Assembly: GCA_016197205.1 (NCBI GenBank) | Contig: JACPWG010000064.1 | Span: forward strand, 57,413 to 121,412 | DNA length: 64,000 bases | Direction of reading: 5' to 3' | From: Planctomycetota bacterium | GTDB taxonomy: Bacteria; Planctomycetota; MHYJ01; WSZJ01; JACPWG01 | Part shown: positions 25,429-34,243 of the stretch, piece after piece | How positions within the stretch are numbered: the first letter of the stretch is position 1 | Layout: each line of letters begins with the position of its first letter | Notes under the pieces: generated by a model | The model's database searches: none | What the model was told of the DNA's origin: nothing | What the model saw: the letters and a program-made list of their open reading frames with translations, nothing else | Made by a program: the position numbers and the translations under genes

Positions 25429-27258
25429 ATGACCAACATGACCCGTGAACCGGAGCCGAGTCGATTTGGGGAGCTCGTCCTCCAAGCGGGGTTTGCCACT
25501 CGTTCGCAGATCGACGAGTGCCTCGACCAACAGCAGCAGGCGAGAGACTCCAGCCACCGTCAGCAGCTCGGAGCCATCATGGTCGAATGTGGAATTCTGG
25601 TCCCGGACGACGTGCACCTCATCTTACGCGCGCAAGGGATCAGAGTTCTGATGTGCAGGGCATGCAACACACGATTCAACGTGAGGGGCTACGCGCCAAA
25701 TCGCATGTTTCGCTGCCTCCACTGCGGCGACTTGCTCGAAGCGTTCTCTGAGGGGGGCGATCGTGAAGTGGGCGTGGACCCCGCCTTCGTCAGCGAATAC
25801 TCACTTGAATCGCCACGCTCAGTGGATTCCCTCGAAGGTTGTGTAGTGTCCGGATTCAAGGTCCTGTCGATCATTGCCATGGGCGGGAGAGGAGTCGTTT
25901 ATCGGGCCAGACAACTCTCCGTGGATCGCGACGTGGCCATGAAATTCCTCAACGACTACCTCGCAAGTTCCACGGTCTACGTGGAGCGATTCCTTCGCGA
26001 GGGAAAGGCAGCCGCCTCGCTTGCCCACCCAAACTTCATCCAGGTCATCGACGTGGGTAGTTGGGAGGGGTTTTATTACTACGTCATGGGATTTGTCAGC
26101 GGTTCCGACATGGAGACTCTACTCAATCGACGCGGACCCTTTGAGCCCGAAGTCGCGCTAAAAATCGCCGTCCAGGTCGCGCGGGCGCTCGAATACGCGC
26201 ACGAACACGGAATCATCCACCGCGACATCCGGCCCGCGAACCTCCTGTTGCTGAAGGACGGCACGGTCAAGGTCGCCGACTTCGGGATCGCCAAGGTAAG
26301 GGCCAGGGACACCGGAGTCGATCAACATGACATTACCGGTCATGGGATCACGCTGGGATCGGTGCACTATGCTGCGCCGGAGCAGTTGCAAGATGCGCGG
26401 ACGGTCGATGCCCGTTCAGATGTCTACGCGTTAGGTGCTTCGCTGTACCACTTGCTCACCGGAACGGTCCCGATCGAGGGGCCGAGTGATATGGTGGTCG
26501 CAAACAGGGTCATCGACTCCGAGCCGCGGCCCATCCGGGACCTGAGTCCGCAGGTCCCCGATTCCGTGGCCTCCCTGGTCCAACGAATGATGATGAAGCG
26601 ACCAGAGGATCGCTATCAGAGTGGGTTGGAGGTCGTCCATGCCATCGAGCAATTCCTGGCCGCGCGACCCGCCGAAGCTCAGTCGCCCCCTCCTCCTGCG
26701 ACAGAGCCCCTTCGACCACGTCTCCGGCAGTCCCTTCTCCGGAGATGGCTCTCGCGACCACAAGCTATCGGACATGGACCAGGGGTGGGCGGCCACAGGC
26801 ACGGCGAAGACCTCAAATCCCTTCCTCCGACTCATCGTCTACGCGAGTCAACGACGAGGAGCTTGGTGTTCCTCAGTGCCAAGAGCGAGGACTTCGAACA
26901 CGCCCAGCGAATTCACGACTTCCTTCAGACGAAGGGCGTTCGCACATTCTTCTGCCGCGAATCGCTTCCGCACGCAGGGAGCACCGACTTTCGGAGGGAA
27001 ATTGATCGTGCCCTGGATGAGGCGAAGCACCTCATCGTTGTCGGGAGCGCGCGTGAACACCTGCTGTCTCCGTGGGTGGAGGCCGAGTGGGGGTTCTTCA
27101 TCAATGAGAAACGTTCCGGACGGAAGGCCGGAAATGTGATCACTGTCATGGTTGGATCGCTCGCTGTGCCCGAACTCCCGCCCAGCCTCCGGTACTACGA
27201 GGCGACCGCCCTCAGCAAGGAAGGCTTGGAAAAGGTCCATCGCTACGTCAGCGGATGA
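25429..27258 (+). CDS. Ser/Thr kinase fused to C-terminal TIR domain
   Basis: A 609-aa protein. Residues 12-70 form a small helical domain like the N-terminal part of secretion ATPases (FGELVLQAGFATRSQIDECL). A zinc ribbon follows (C76, C79, C96, C99). The kinase domain is about 138-410, with a modified glycine loop (AMGGRGVVY), K172, HRDIRPAN (D266; the usual Lys is Arg) and DFG 284-286. After a Pro/Arg linker, residues 476-605 are a TIR domain: RSLVFLSAKSEDFEHAQRI, GVRTFFCRESL, REIDRALDEAKHLIVVGS and LSPWVEAEWGFF. TIR domains are NAD-cleaving effectors or signalling scaffolds in immunity. No membrane helix is seen. The gene lies 40 bp after the broken toxin. The architecture is clear; its role is inference. 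Confidence 0.88.
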   Translation: MTNMTREPEPSRFGELVLQAGFATRSQIDECLDQQQQARDSSHRQQLGAIMVECGILVPDDVHLILRAQGIRVLMCRACNTRFNVRGYAPNRMFRCLHCGDLLEAFSEGGDREVGVDPAFVSEYSLESPRSVDSLEGCVVSGFKVLSIIAMGGRGVVYRARQLSVDRDVAMKFLNDYLASSTVYVERFLREGKAAASLAHPNFIQVIDVGSWEGFYYYVMGFVSGSDMETLLNRRGPFEPEVALKIAVQVARALEYAHEHGIIHRDIRPANLLLLKDGTVKVADFGIAKVRARDTGVDQHDITGHGITLGSVHYAAPEQLQDARTVDARSDVYALGASLYHLLTGTVPIEGPSDMVVANRVIDSEPRPIRDLSPQVPDSVASLVQRMMMKRPEDRYQSGLEVVHAIEQFLAARPAEAQSPPPPATEPLRPRLRQSLLRRWLSRPQAIGHGPGVGGHRHGEDLKSLPPTHRLRESTTRSLVFLSAKSEDFEHAQRIHDFLQTKGVRTFFCRESLPHAGSTDFRREIDRALDEAKHLIVVGSAREHLLSPWVEAEWGFFINEKRSGRKAGNVITVMVGSLAVPELPPSLRYYEATALSKEGLEKVHRYVSG

Positions 27259-27359
27259 GTGGTCCGAGTTCGACGTCTTCGAGCAGGAGCATTCGCGATT
27301 CGGTTTCCGCGTAGTCCAAACTACGCTCCCGGATCGCACAACCGCCCATCCTGCCCCCG

Positions 27360-27945
27360 CAGGGTCTCGTGCGCCTCGGCCCTCCACCCGTCGCGCTCGG
27401 GGAAGGGGGCCCTGAAGCGGCTCATCCACACGAGGATCCGCATCGCCTCCGCGGCAAGCTCGGCTCCTAGCACCAAGAGTCCGTAGGACTTCAAGGATGT
27501 GCCGTCCCGCGACCAAATGCACTTTGCGTCGTAACCGTTCCTTCTCCTCTGGACTTGTAGAGATTCTGGTCAGGAGGACTTTGAGCGCGACCTCGCGCTT
27601 GAGCTGCGGATCGAAGGCCAGGTAGACGACGCCCATGCCGCCGCGCCCGAGCTCTTGGCGGAGCTCATACCTGCCCACGCTTGGCATGGGGGGGATGCTC
27701 GCAACTCCCTGGCGTGTCGGTGAGGAAGGAGCGACTGTGGATGCGGAATGGAGCACGGCCACGGTTGGCGCCGTAGGGCGTGCGGGGTCCGTGGTTGGCA
27801 GGACGCGTACCAAGGTGGCGTCCGGCGGGCAGGGCGCGACGGTCGCCGAACATCTCGGACAGGAGGCGGTTCGGACCGGGCCCAGCTCCATCATGACCAG
27901 CGCGTTGCCGCAGCGGGCGCAGGTCGCTGGTGTGGGGTCACTCAT
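27360..27945 (-). pseudogene. Deleted Ser/Thr kinase paralogue
   Basis: ATG 27945 opens a kinase N-terminus: a zinc ribbon (CARCGNAL, CPRC), then RYELRQELGRGGMGVVYLAFD and REVALKVLL. About 25 residues later the sequence jumps, in another frame, to a copy of the C-terminal tail of the 1760-aa kinase (KSYGLLVLGAE, MSRFRAPFPERDGW, compared with KFYGLALLRAG and MSRFTAPFPERDEW in that gene). The catalytic core, transmembrane segment and propeller are all missing. This is a decayed duplicate of the neighbouring gene with a large internal deletion plus frameshift. Confidence 0.85.
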
Positions 27946-28028
27946 CTTGGCAACCGAACCCATGGGAATCGGGGTCTGGTTTGAACTGCCGCCGACCCGG
28001 CATCCGGCCGAGCACGATGCCTCGCTTT

Positions 28029-28054
28029 GTAGGCACGGCAACGCCGTGCCCCTA
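28029..28054 (-). repeat. Repeat F, GGGGCACGGCGTTGCCGTGCC hairpin
   Basis: A short palindromic unit that recurs at 46611-46637 and 47505-47534. The gap 27946-28430 holds this and a fragment of repeat E at 28318-28351, and otherwise nothing I can support. Confidence 0.7.
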
Positions 28055-28430
28055 CTCAATTGCGCGATCGAACAGCGCAACCCGAATTGAAACGATGCCG
28101 GATTCGGCCGCTCAGCGATTGCCCCACTCCGAAGTGACGTCGAACCCGAGCGCAACGAAGGAAACGTCCAGACCGCTGCCTAACGGTGAAAATCGGTGTC
28201 TCCGCGCCACGCGCACCCTCACGGAGCAGCTCCATGCAGCTTCTGAACGATCGCCGTGCATTCAGCGCCGGCAGGCATCGCTCGCAGGAATGAACGCGAG
28301 GGGACCGAAGGACGCGCTGAGACCGCTCCCTCACGGTCGCGGTTCCGTTGGCGTCGCTCCTCCATGCGCAGCGCTTTCGTCATTTGCTCCCACCGCGCGT
28401 TGGGATTTGGGATTTGGGATTTTCCGCCCC

Positions 28431-31400
28431 TCACCGCCCCTCCTGCTCCCTCAACGCCTGCCGCGCCTCCGCCATCCACTCGTCCCGCTCCGGGAAGGGC
28501 GCGGTGAAGCGGCTCATCCCCTCGAGGACGCGCACGGCCTCGACGGCGCGGCCGGCGCGCAGCAGGGCGAGGCCGTAGAATTTCAGGAAATTGGGGTCCG
28601 GTGGCCAGCAGGCCTTCGCCGGGCATTCCAGGATCGGAAGCGCCGCCGCCGGGTCGCGCGCCAGCAGGAGCGCCACGCCGCGCGCGAGGTCGATCCGCCG
28701 TGAAACCTCCGCGGTCACTTCTTCAAGGTTGACCTCGTCCCTGCCTCGCGCGCGGCCCGCCTCCTCGCGCAGCTTCAGCTCCTGCACGAGCGGCCCCCGG
28801 GCCGCCTCGTCGCCCAGCAGCCGTGCCGCCTCGCGCGCCAGGCCCGCAGGCAGCCAGACGGACCGACGCCGCGCGTACCAGATCGCGCTCTCCTCGTCCG
28901 AGACCCGCACGTGGGCGAAGCACAGGACCGGGTCGAGCAGCAACGCCCGCGCAAGCCGGGCCGGTCCCTCCCCGGGCGGGCGCTCGAGGTCCTTTCCCCG
29001 CCCCTCGGCGCAGAGGGCGAGCCAGACCTCCCACGACCTTGGGAGCTCCTTCGCCGCTTCGGCGAGCGCCGCGAGCGCTTCGGGTTGCTTGCGCTCCTCA
29101 AGCAGCAGCCGGGCCATTTCGAACCTGACCGCGCCCCGCTCCGCCGGCAGCACGGCGTCGTCCGTCACGAGCGCGCTCCCGGCCTCCACGCCGACGGCCA
29201 GGTCCTGCCGCTCCAGGATCCCGCGAAGCCGCGCCGCATGCGGCGGGCGCGACACGCTCGAACGCCTCCAACCTGTCGGCGCCGTGCTCGCGGCCTTCGG
29301 CGCGGCGCTTACGCCCTTCCGGCCGGGGATCGCGTAGATCTGTCCGTCGCGCGAGCCCACGACCACGTCCAGCAGCCCGTCCAGATTCAGATCGCCGAGC
29401 GCCGGCGACGACAGCACCTCCGCGCCCGTCTCGAAGGACCACAGGCATGCGCCGCTCTTCCCCGAGATGACGTGGACCCGCCGGTCGTGCGAGCCCACGA
29501 CGACGTCCAGCACGCCGTCGCCGTCCATGTCGGCGAGCTTCGGCGAGGAGAGCACCTTGCCCCGGGTCTCGTACAGCCAGAGGGTCCGCCCGTCCTTCCC
29601 GGAAATGGCGTGCACCGAGCCGGCCTTCTCCCCGTAGCGCTCTTCGTCGTCCGAGCCGACGACCACGTCCGGGACGCCGTCGCCGTTCAGGTCGCCGAAG
29701 GCCGGCGTGGACAGGACGAGCGCCTCGTCCTCGGAGGTCCAGAGCCGCGTCCCGTCCTTCCCCGACAGGGCGCACACGCGGTAGTCCTCCAGGCCCACCA
29801 CCACGTCCGGCACCCCGTCCCCGTTCAGGTCGCGGAGCGCGGGATGGGACTTGCACTCATGGTCGGTCTCCATCAGCCAGAGCTGTTTCCCGTCCTTGCC
29901 CGAGGTCGCCTCGAGCCCGCGATCATGTGCGCGGTCGACGAGGTCTTCCACGCCGTCCCCGTTCAGGTCCGCGCGCGCCTCGAAGAGGGCGAGCCTCTCG
30001 TCCGTCTCCAACTCCTTCAGCCGCCTGCCGTCGACCCCCGAGAAGACGTAGAGCCCCTTGGGCGCGTCCTTCGTCCGCGGGGGCACTTGCATCACGACGT
30101 CCGGGACTTGGTCTCCATTCAGGTCCTTGAGCACGGTGGCGGAGATGTAATCCGCTTCGGTGGGCGCCGACCACAGGCACGCGCCGTCCAGGCCCGTGAG
30201 CGCGTAGACCTGCTTGTCGTAGGAGCCGACCACCACGTCGAGCACCCCGTCCCGATCGAGGTCCGCCAGCGCGGCGGAGGACTCGACCTCGCGCTTCGTC
30301 TCGAAGGCCCAGAGCGGACCGGCGTCCCGGCCGGCGAGCGCGAGGAGCCTGCGCGCGCCGTCGGCGACCAGCACGTCAGGGACGCCGTCTCCGTTCAGAT
30401 CGCCGAGCGCGGGCGAGGAGGCGATCCACTTGCCCGCTTCGAAGTCCCAGAGCACTTCCCCGTCCGTGCCCCGCAGCGCGAGGACCTGCCCGTCCCAGGA
30501 GCGCACGAGGACGTCCGCCACGCCGTCCCCGTCCAGGTCGCCGAGCGCGGGCCCGCCGCCGACCTTGCCGTAGGTCTCGTGCGTCCAGAGCGGGGACCCG
30601 TCGCGTCCGGAAAGCGCGTGGACCGCGCCGTCTTCGGTGCCGACGACGAAGTCCGGGCAGCCGTCCCCATTCAGGTCGGCCACCGCCGGAGACGACTCCA
30701 CCTTGCCGTTGAAAGCATGCTTCCAGAAGGGGACCCCGTTGCGGCCCGAGAAGGCCCGGAGCGTGCCGTCGCGGGACCCCACGACGACGTCCGGGCACTC
30801 GTCGCCGTTCAGATCCGCGAGCGCGGGCGAGGAGACGACGTCCCCCTCGGTGGCCTGCGACCACAAGCGGGCGCCGTCCTTGCCCGAGAGCGCGTACACC
30901 GAGTTGTCGTCCGAGCCGATGACCACGTCCGGGATCGCGTCCCCGTCGAGGCGGGCAAGGGCCGGCGAGGACTCGACCGCGTCGCCCGTGGCGAAGGTCC
31001 AGAGCTCGCGCCCGTCGACTCCGGAGAGGGCGTATACCTTGCGATCGAGCGAGCCGACGACCACGTCGGCCACGCCGTCGCCGTTCAGGTCGCCCAGGGC
31101 GGGGGAGGACCGGACCTTCCCCCGCGTCGGGACCGTCCAGAGACGGCGGCCGTCGCGGCCGGACAGCGCGTACACGCGGCCGTCCTCCGAGCCCGCCACC
31201 ACGTCGGGCACGCCGTCCCCATCCAGGTCCCCGAGGGCCGGCGAGGACTGGACCTCGCCCTGGGTCTCCACGCTCCACAGCGGCCGTCCGTCGCGTCCCG
31301 ACACCGCGTAAAGCCGCTTGTCGTCGGAGCCGAAGACCGCGTCCAGGATCCCGTCGCCGTCGAGGTCGTCGAGGGCCGGGGTGGAGTTGACGGCGCCCCG

Positions 31401-33713
31401 GGCCTCGAACGCCCAGATCTGCTGGAGTCGCAAGGGGACGTTCAGGCTCAGCCCCGGCGCCTCCTCGTCGCCCCCCTGCTCCTCCACGGTCGAGATGCGC
31501 TCCCAGGGGAGGCAGCCTTTTTTTTCGTAGATGAAGCGATAGGTGCCGGTCGGGACCGGCGTCTTTTCGATCGGCACGGAGATCTGGAGGAAGTCCTTGT
31601 TCCGGGGCACCTCGTGTTTCCAGATCGGACGCACCGACGCCGGCTTGGTGCCGGCCGGCGCCGAAAAGACCTTCATGGTGACCCCCGGCAGCGTGGTCGT
31701 GACGCGAATCGCCCCGCTGCGATGGCGCAGGCGGAAGGGCCGTGTGGTCACCGCGTCGGGCCGGACTTCGAGGGTCGCCTCTTCGGGCTTGTGATCGGGG
31801 GCGGAGACGACCAGCCGGTACAGGCCCACCTTGAGCGTCTTCCGGAAACGGCCCGGCCGTTCGGTCCGCTCGAGCTCGAACCGCTTGTCCCCCTGGGAAA
31901 CCTCCAGGCTCGCGTTGGCGGGCTCCACCTCGATCTCCACGGAGCCGCTGTCCTTGGTCAGCTTCAGCGTCCCGCCGTTTTGGCGGATGAACGCGGCGAG
32001 GTGGACGTTGATTTCGGCGTCGTCGTACCCCTCCTTCTTCAACCGGATGGAACGGTCCCCGGGCCAGACCCAGATCCCCTCGACGGGCGTGGTCACGTGG
32101 CGGTCGTGGGCGTCCAGGAACACCGTCGCACCGGGGGGCTCCGAGTTGATTTCCAGAATCGAAGGCCCGAACGACGTCAGCCCGATATAAAGGAGGAAGA
32201 GCGGGCCGAGGACCACGAGGCCGGCGAGGCCGGGATTGCGCACCGCCCACTTCCAGACGCGGTAGGCGGCGGAGGCGGGGCGCGCCAGGATCGGCTTGCC
32301 CTCGCGCCAGCGACCCAGGTCCTCGGCCAGCTCGCCCGCGGTCGCGTAGCGGCGCTCCGGGTGTTTCTCCAGGCATTTGAGCGTGATCGTTTCCAGGTCC
32401 CGGGGTACGGTCTCCAGGAGCTTTCGCGGCGCGACCGGCTCCTGGTCCATGATCGCCACGAGCATTTCCATTTCGTTGCCGGAGTGCGGCGTCCGGCCGG
32501 TGAGCATCTCGTAGAGGACGGCGCCGAGGGCGTAGATGTCGGTGCGCGCGTCGATGCCGTCGATCTCCCCGTTGGCCTGTTCGGGGGACATGTAGGCCAT
32601 CGTCCCCATCATGACGCCGCTCCGGGTGAGGCGCGTGTACCCTTCGACCTTCGGATCCATGATCTTGGCGAGACCGAAATCCATGACCCGCGGCCGGCCG
32701 GTCGTGTCGAGGATCACGTTGCCGGGCTTGATGTCGCGGTGCACGACGTGCTCGCCGTGCGCGTAGTGCAGCGCCTGGGCGACCTGTTCCATGAGGCGGG
32801 CGGCGTCGAGCGGCGCGAGCGCGTAACGTCGCTGGAGAACGCCGGGGTCCGTGGACTGCTTCACGGGGATCGCGGAGAGCCGGCTCGTGGACGGGTCGTC
32901 GAGCACGCGGTCGAGCGACTGCCCTTCGACCAGCTCCATCGTGAAGTACTTTTTCCCCTCGACCTCGTCGGCCTCGTGGACGGCGACGATGCCCGGATGG
33001 CTGAGTCGTGCCGAGGCCTTCACTTCGCGCAGGAAGCGTCCGATCTCGTGCGACGTGGCGTCGCTGCCGGAGAGGAGGACCTTGAGGGCGCGTTCCTTCC
33101 CGAGGGACTCGTCGAGGACTTTGTAGACGACGCCCATGCCGCCGCGGCCCAGCTCGGAGAGGATCAGGTACTTGCCGAACTTCTTCCCGGGCCCCATGGG
33201 CATGGCGGGATTCTGTTCCGGGGACGGGCTCAGCGCCGCGGTGCGCGCGGTCGGCCGTTCGACGTCGGGTCGATGTCGTTCCCCCGAGCCCGCCGAGTCC
33301 GTATGAGGGCGGAAGGGGAGCAGGGAGGGGACCGGCCCGGGGCCGAAGGTGGGGGCGGGGAGGATCGCCGTGGTGGAGGTGACCGGCGCCCGCTGCCCCC
33401 CGTCGCCGGCATCGACGCTCGGCCTCATCGCCGCGAGGGGCGGGAGCGGAGGGAGAGGCGCGAGCGAAGGGGGCTGGCCGCCCGCCGGCTCGCTGAGGCG
33501 GAGGTCTCCGGCAGCCGCGTCCGTATCGGCGGCCGCCGCCACCGCGGCGAGCTGCTCGTTCGACAGGAGGCCCAGGCTGACGAGGACCTCGGCCAGCGAC
33601 ACGCGGCTGCCGGCTGCCGTCTGCACGACGAAGGCCCGCTTGAGGTCCGAGGCCGTGACGAGCCCCCGCCGGACCACCTCTTCGGCGAGCTTCGGGTCGG
33701 ACAGACTCGACAT
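28431..33713 (-). CDS. Giant Ser/Thr kinase with PEGA-like region and VCBS/FG-GAP propeller
   Basis: A 1760-aa protein (ATG 33713; a GTG two codons upstream is possible). Order: a small helical domain like secretion-ATPase N-termini (residues 5-60, AEEVVRRGLVTASDLKRAF), a Pro-rich linker, a kinase domain (about 175-480; LGRGGMGVVYK, HRDIKPGNVI, DFGLAKIM), one membrane helix (about 500-520, LAGLVVLGPLFLLYIGL), a PEGA-like beta domain (SEPPGATVFLDAHD), then about 15 tandem units of roughly 43 residues (LGDLDGDGVPDVVAGSEDG, VYALSGRDGRRLW). These combine FG-GAP/VCBS calcium-binding loops with PQQ-type strands and should form an extracytoplasmic propeller. The last 300 residues are helical and TPR-like. 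It probably senses a ligand outside and signals inside. Confidence 0.92.
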   Translation of the reverse strand: MSSLSDPKLAEEVVRRGLVTASDLKRAFVVQTAAGSRVSLAEVLVSLGLLSNEQLAAVAAAADTDAAAGDLRLSEPAGGQPPSLAPLPPLPPLAAMRPSVDAGDGGQRAPVTSTTAILPAPTFGPGPVPSLLPFRPHTDSAGSGERHRPDVERPTARTAALSPSPEQNPAMPMGPGKKFGKYLILSELGRGGMGVVYKVLDESLGKERALKVLLSGSDATSHEIGRFLREVKASARLSHPGIVAVHEADEVEGKKYFTMELVEGQSLDRVLDDPSTSRLSAIPVKQSTDPGVLQRRYALAPLDAARLMEQVAQALHYAHGEHVVHRDIKPGNVILDTTGRPRVMDFGLAKIMDPKVEGYTRLTRSGVMMGTMAYMSPEQANGEIDGIDARTDIYALGAVLYEMLTGRTPHSGNEMEMLVAIMDQEPVAPRKLLETVPRDLETITLKCLEKHPERRYATAGELAEDLGRWREGKPILARPASAAYRVWKWAVRNPGLAGLVVLGPLFLLYIGLTSFGPSILEINSEPPGATVFLDAHDRHVTTPVEGIWVWPGDRSIRLKKEGYDDAEINVHLAAFIRQNGGTLKLTKDSGSVEIEVEPANASLEVSQGDKRFELERTERPGRFRKTLKVGLYRLVVSAPDHKPEEATLEVRPDAVTTRPFRLRHRSGAIRVTTTLPGVTMKVFSAPAGTKPASVRPIWKHEVPRNKDFLQISVPIEKTPVPTGTYRFIYEKKGCLPWERISTVEEQGGDEEAPGLSLNVPLRLQQIWAFEARGAVNSTPALDDLDGDGILDAVFGSDDKRLYAVSGRDGRPLWSVETQGEVQSSPALGDLDGDGVPDVVAGSEDGRVYALSGRDGRRLWTVPTRGKVRSSPALGDLNGDGVADVVVGSLDRKVYALSGVDGRELWTFATGDAVESSPALARLDGDAIPDVVIGSDDNSVYALSGKDGARLWSQATEGDVVSSPALADLNGDECPDVVVGSRDGTLRAFSGRNGVPFWKHAFNGKVESSPAVADLNGDGCPDFVVGTEDGAVHALSGRDGSPLWTHETYGKVGGGPALGDLDGDGVADVLVRSWDGQVLALRGTDGEVLWDFEAGKWIASSPALGDLNGDGVPDVLVADGARRLLALAGRDAGPLWAFETKREVESSAALADLDRDGVLDVVVGSYDKQVYALTGLDGACLWSAPTEADYISATVLKDLNGDQVPDVVMQVPPRTKDAPKGLYVFSGVDGRRLKELETDERLALFEARADLNGDGVEDLVDRAHDRGLEATSGKDGKQLWLMETDHECKSHPALRDLNGDGVPDVVVGLEDYRVCALSGKDGTRLWTSEDEALVLSTPAFGDLNGDGVPDVVVGSDDEERYGEKAGSVHAISGKDGRTLWLYETRGKVLSSPKLADMDGDGVLDVVVGSHDRRVHVISGKSGACLWSFETGAEVLSSPALGDLNLDGLLDVVVGSRDGQIYAIPGRKGVSAAPKAASTAPTGWRRSSVSRPPHAARLRGILERQDLAVGVEAGSALVTDDAVLPAERGAVRFEMARLLLEERKQPEALAALAEAAKELPRSWEVWLALCAEGRGKDLERPPGEGPARLARALLLDPVLCFAHVRVSDEESAIWYARRRSVWLPAGLAREAARLLGDEAARGPLVQELKLREEAGRARGRDEVNLEEVTAEVSRRIDLARGVALLLARDPAAALPILECPAKACWPPDPNFLKFYGLALLRAGRAVEAVRVLEGMSRFTAPFPERDEWMAEARQALREQEGR
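29340..31390 (-). repeat. Tandem coding repeat of about 129 bp (propeller units)
   Basis: Inside the giant kinase, roughly 15 units each encode DLDGDGVPDVVVGS-type calcium loops followed by VYALSGRDG. The nucleotide repeats are diverged enough to keep the frame stable but are a site for recombination and assembly error. Confidence 0.85.
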
Positions 33714-34243
33714 GAACACAGGCCTCTCTGCGCGTGGCGGGGAAGGGCTTGATTCGGTCGCCGGGATTCGGTTTCTTGCGGGAGTCTTTGCCGTGCTCGC
33801 ATCCCACGGAAACCACAGCTTGCACGGATGCCGTACGATTTCACGGATTACGAAGCTGTGACAGCGTCGTTACTCTGCGACGCAATCGTGCAAAAGTTCG
33901 TTTTTCTGGAAACGAATTCTCGGTAGAGAACTCGCGAAATTGGCGAAATCCGCGGTTCGTCTTTCGGTGTTTTCGGCGTCTTCGGTGGCTCGTCCCTTCG
34001 GTTGCGGCCGGCGGCTGCTCTCGGCAAGCTGTGGTCCCGTCGTCGCTCGGTGGCCCTGCCGCTCGGTGACCACCCCTGGTTCGCCGGAGTCCTACGCCTT
34101 CGGCCGGGAGCGGGCGACATTATAGACGCGCCTGCCTGGCTTCGGCAAGGCTTGACTTTGCCGGCCGATCTGGTATGAGAGCGGGGTTGATTCGGGCGTG
34201 GTTTCGAGACCGTGCCCCCCTCCGCGCTTCCCCGAGGTACGAA
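33714..34243. other. Intergenic DNA with degenerate repeat B sequence
   Basis: It contains eroded pieces such as AACCACAGCTTGCACGG, TTTCACGGATTACGAAGCTG and a GAAATTGGCGAAATCCGCGG block resembling the palindromic family at 36813, 49229 and 56115. No gene or RNA is evident. Confidence 0.5.

Noticed and set aside
29340..31390. Tandem repeats as a possible CRISPR array
   Set aside because: The units encode propeller blades in one frame and there are no short identical direct repeats with unique spacers.
28911..33752. Very long open frame on the opposite strand of the giant kinase
   Set aside because: Its predicted protein is Arg/Gly/Val-rich without domain motifs, and it mirrors the real gene. 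High GC keeps antisense frames open. The same applies to the long frames opposite 39783-44318, 19097-22867 and 50211-51920.
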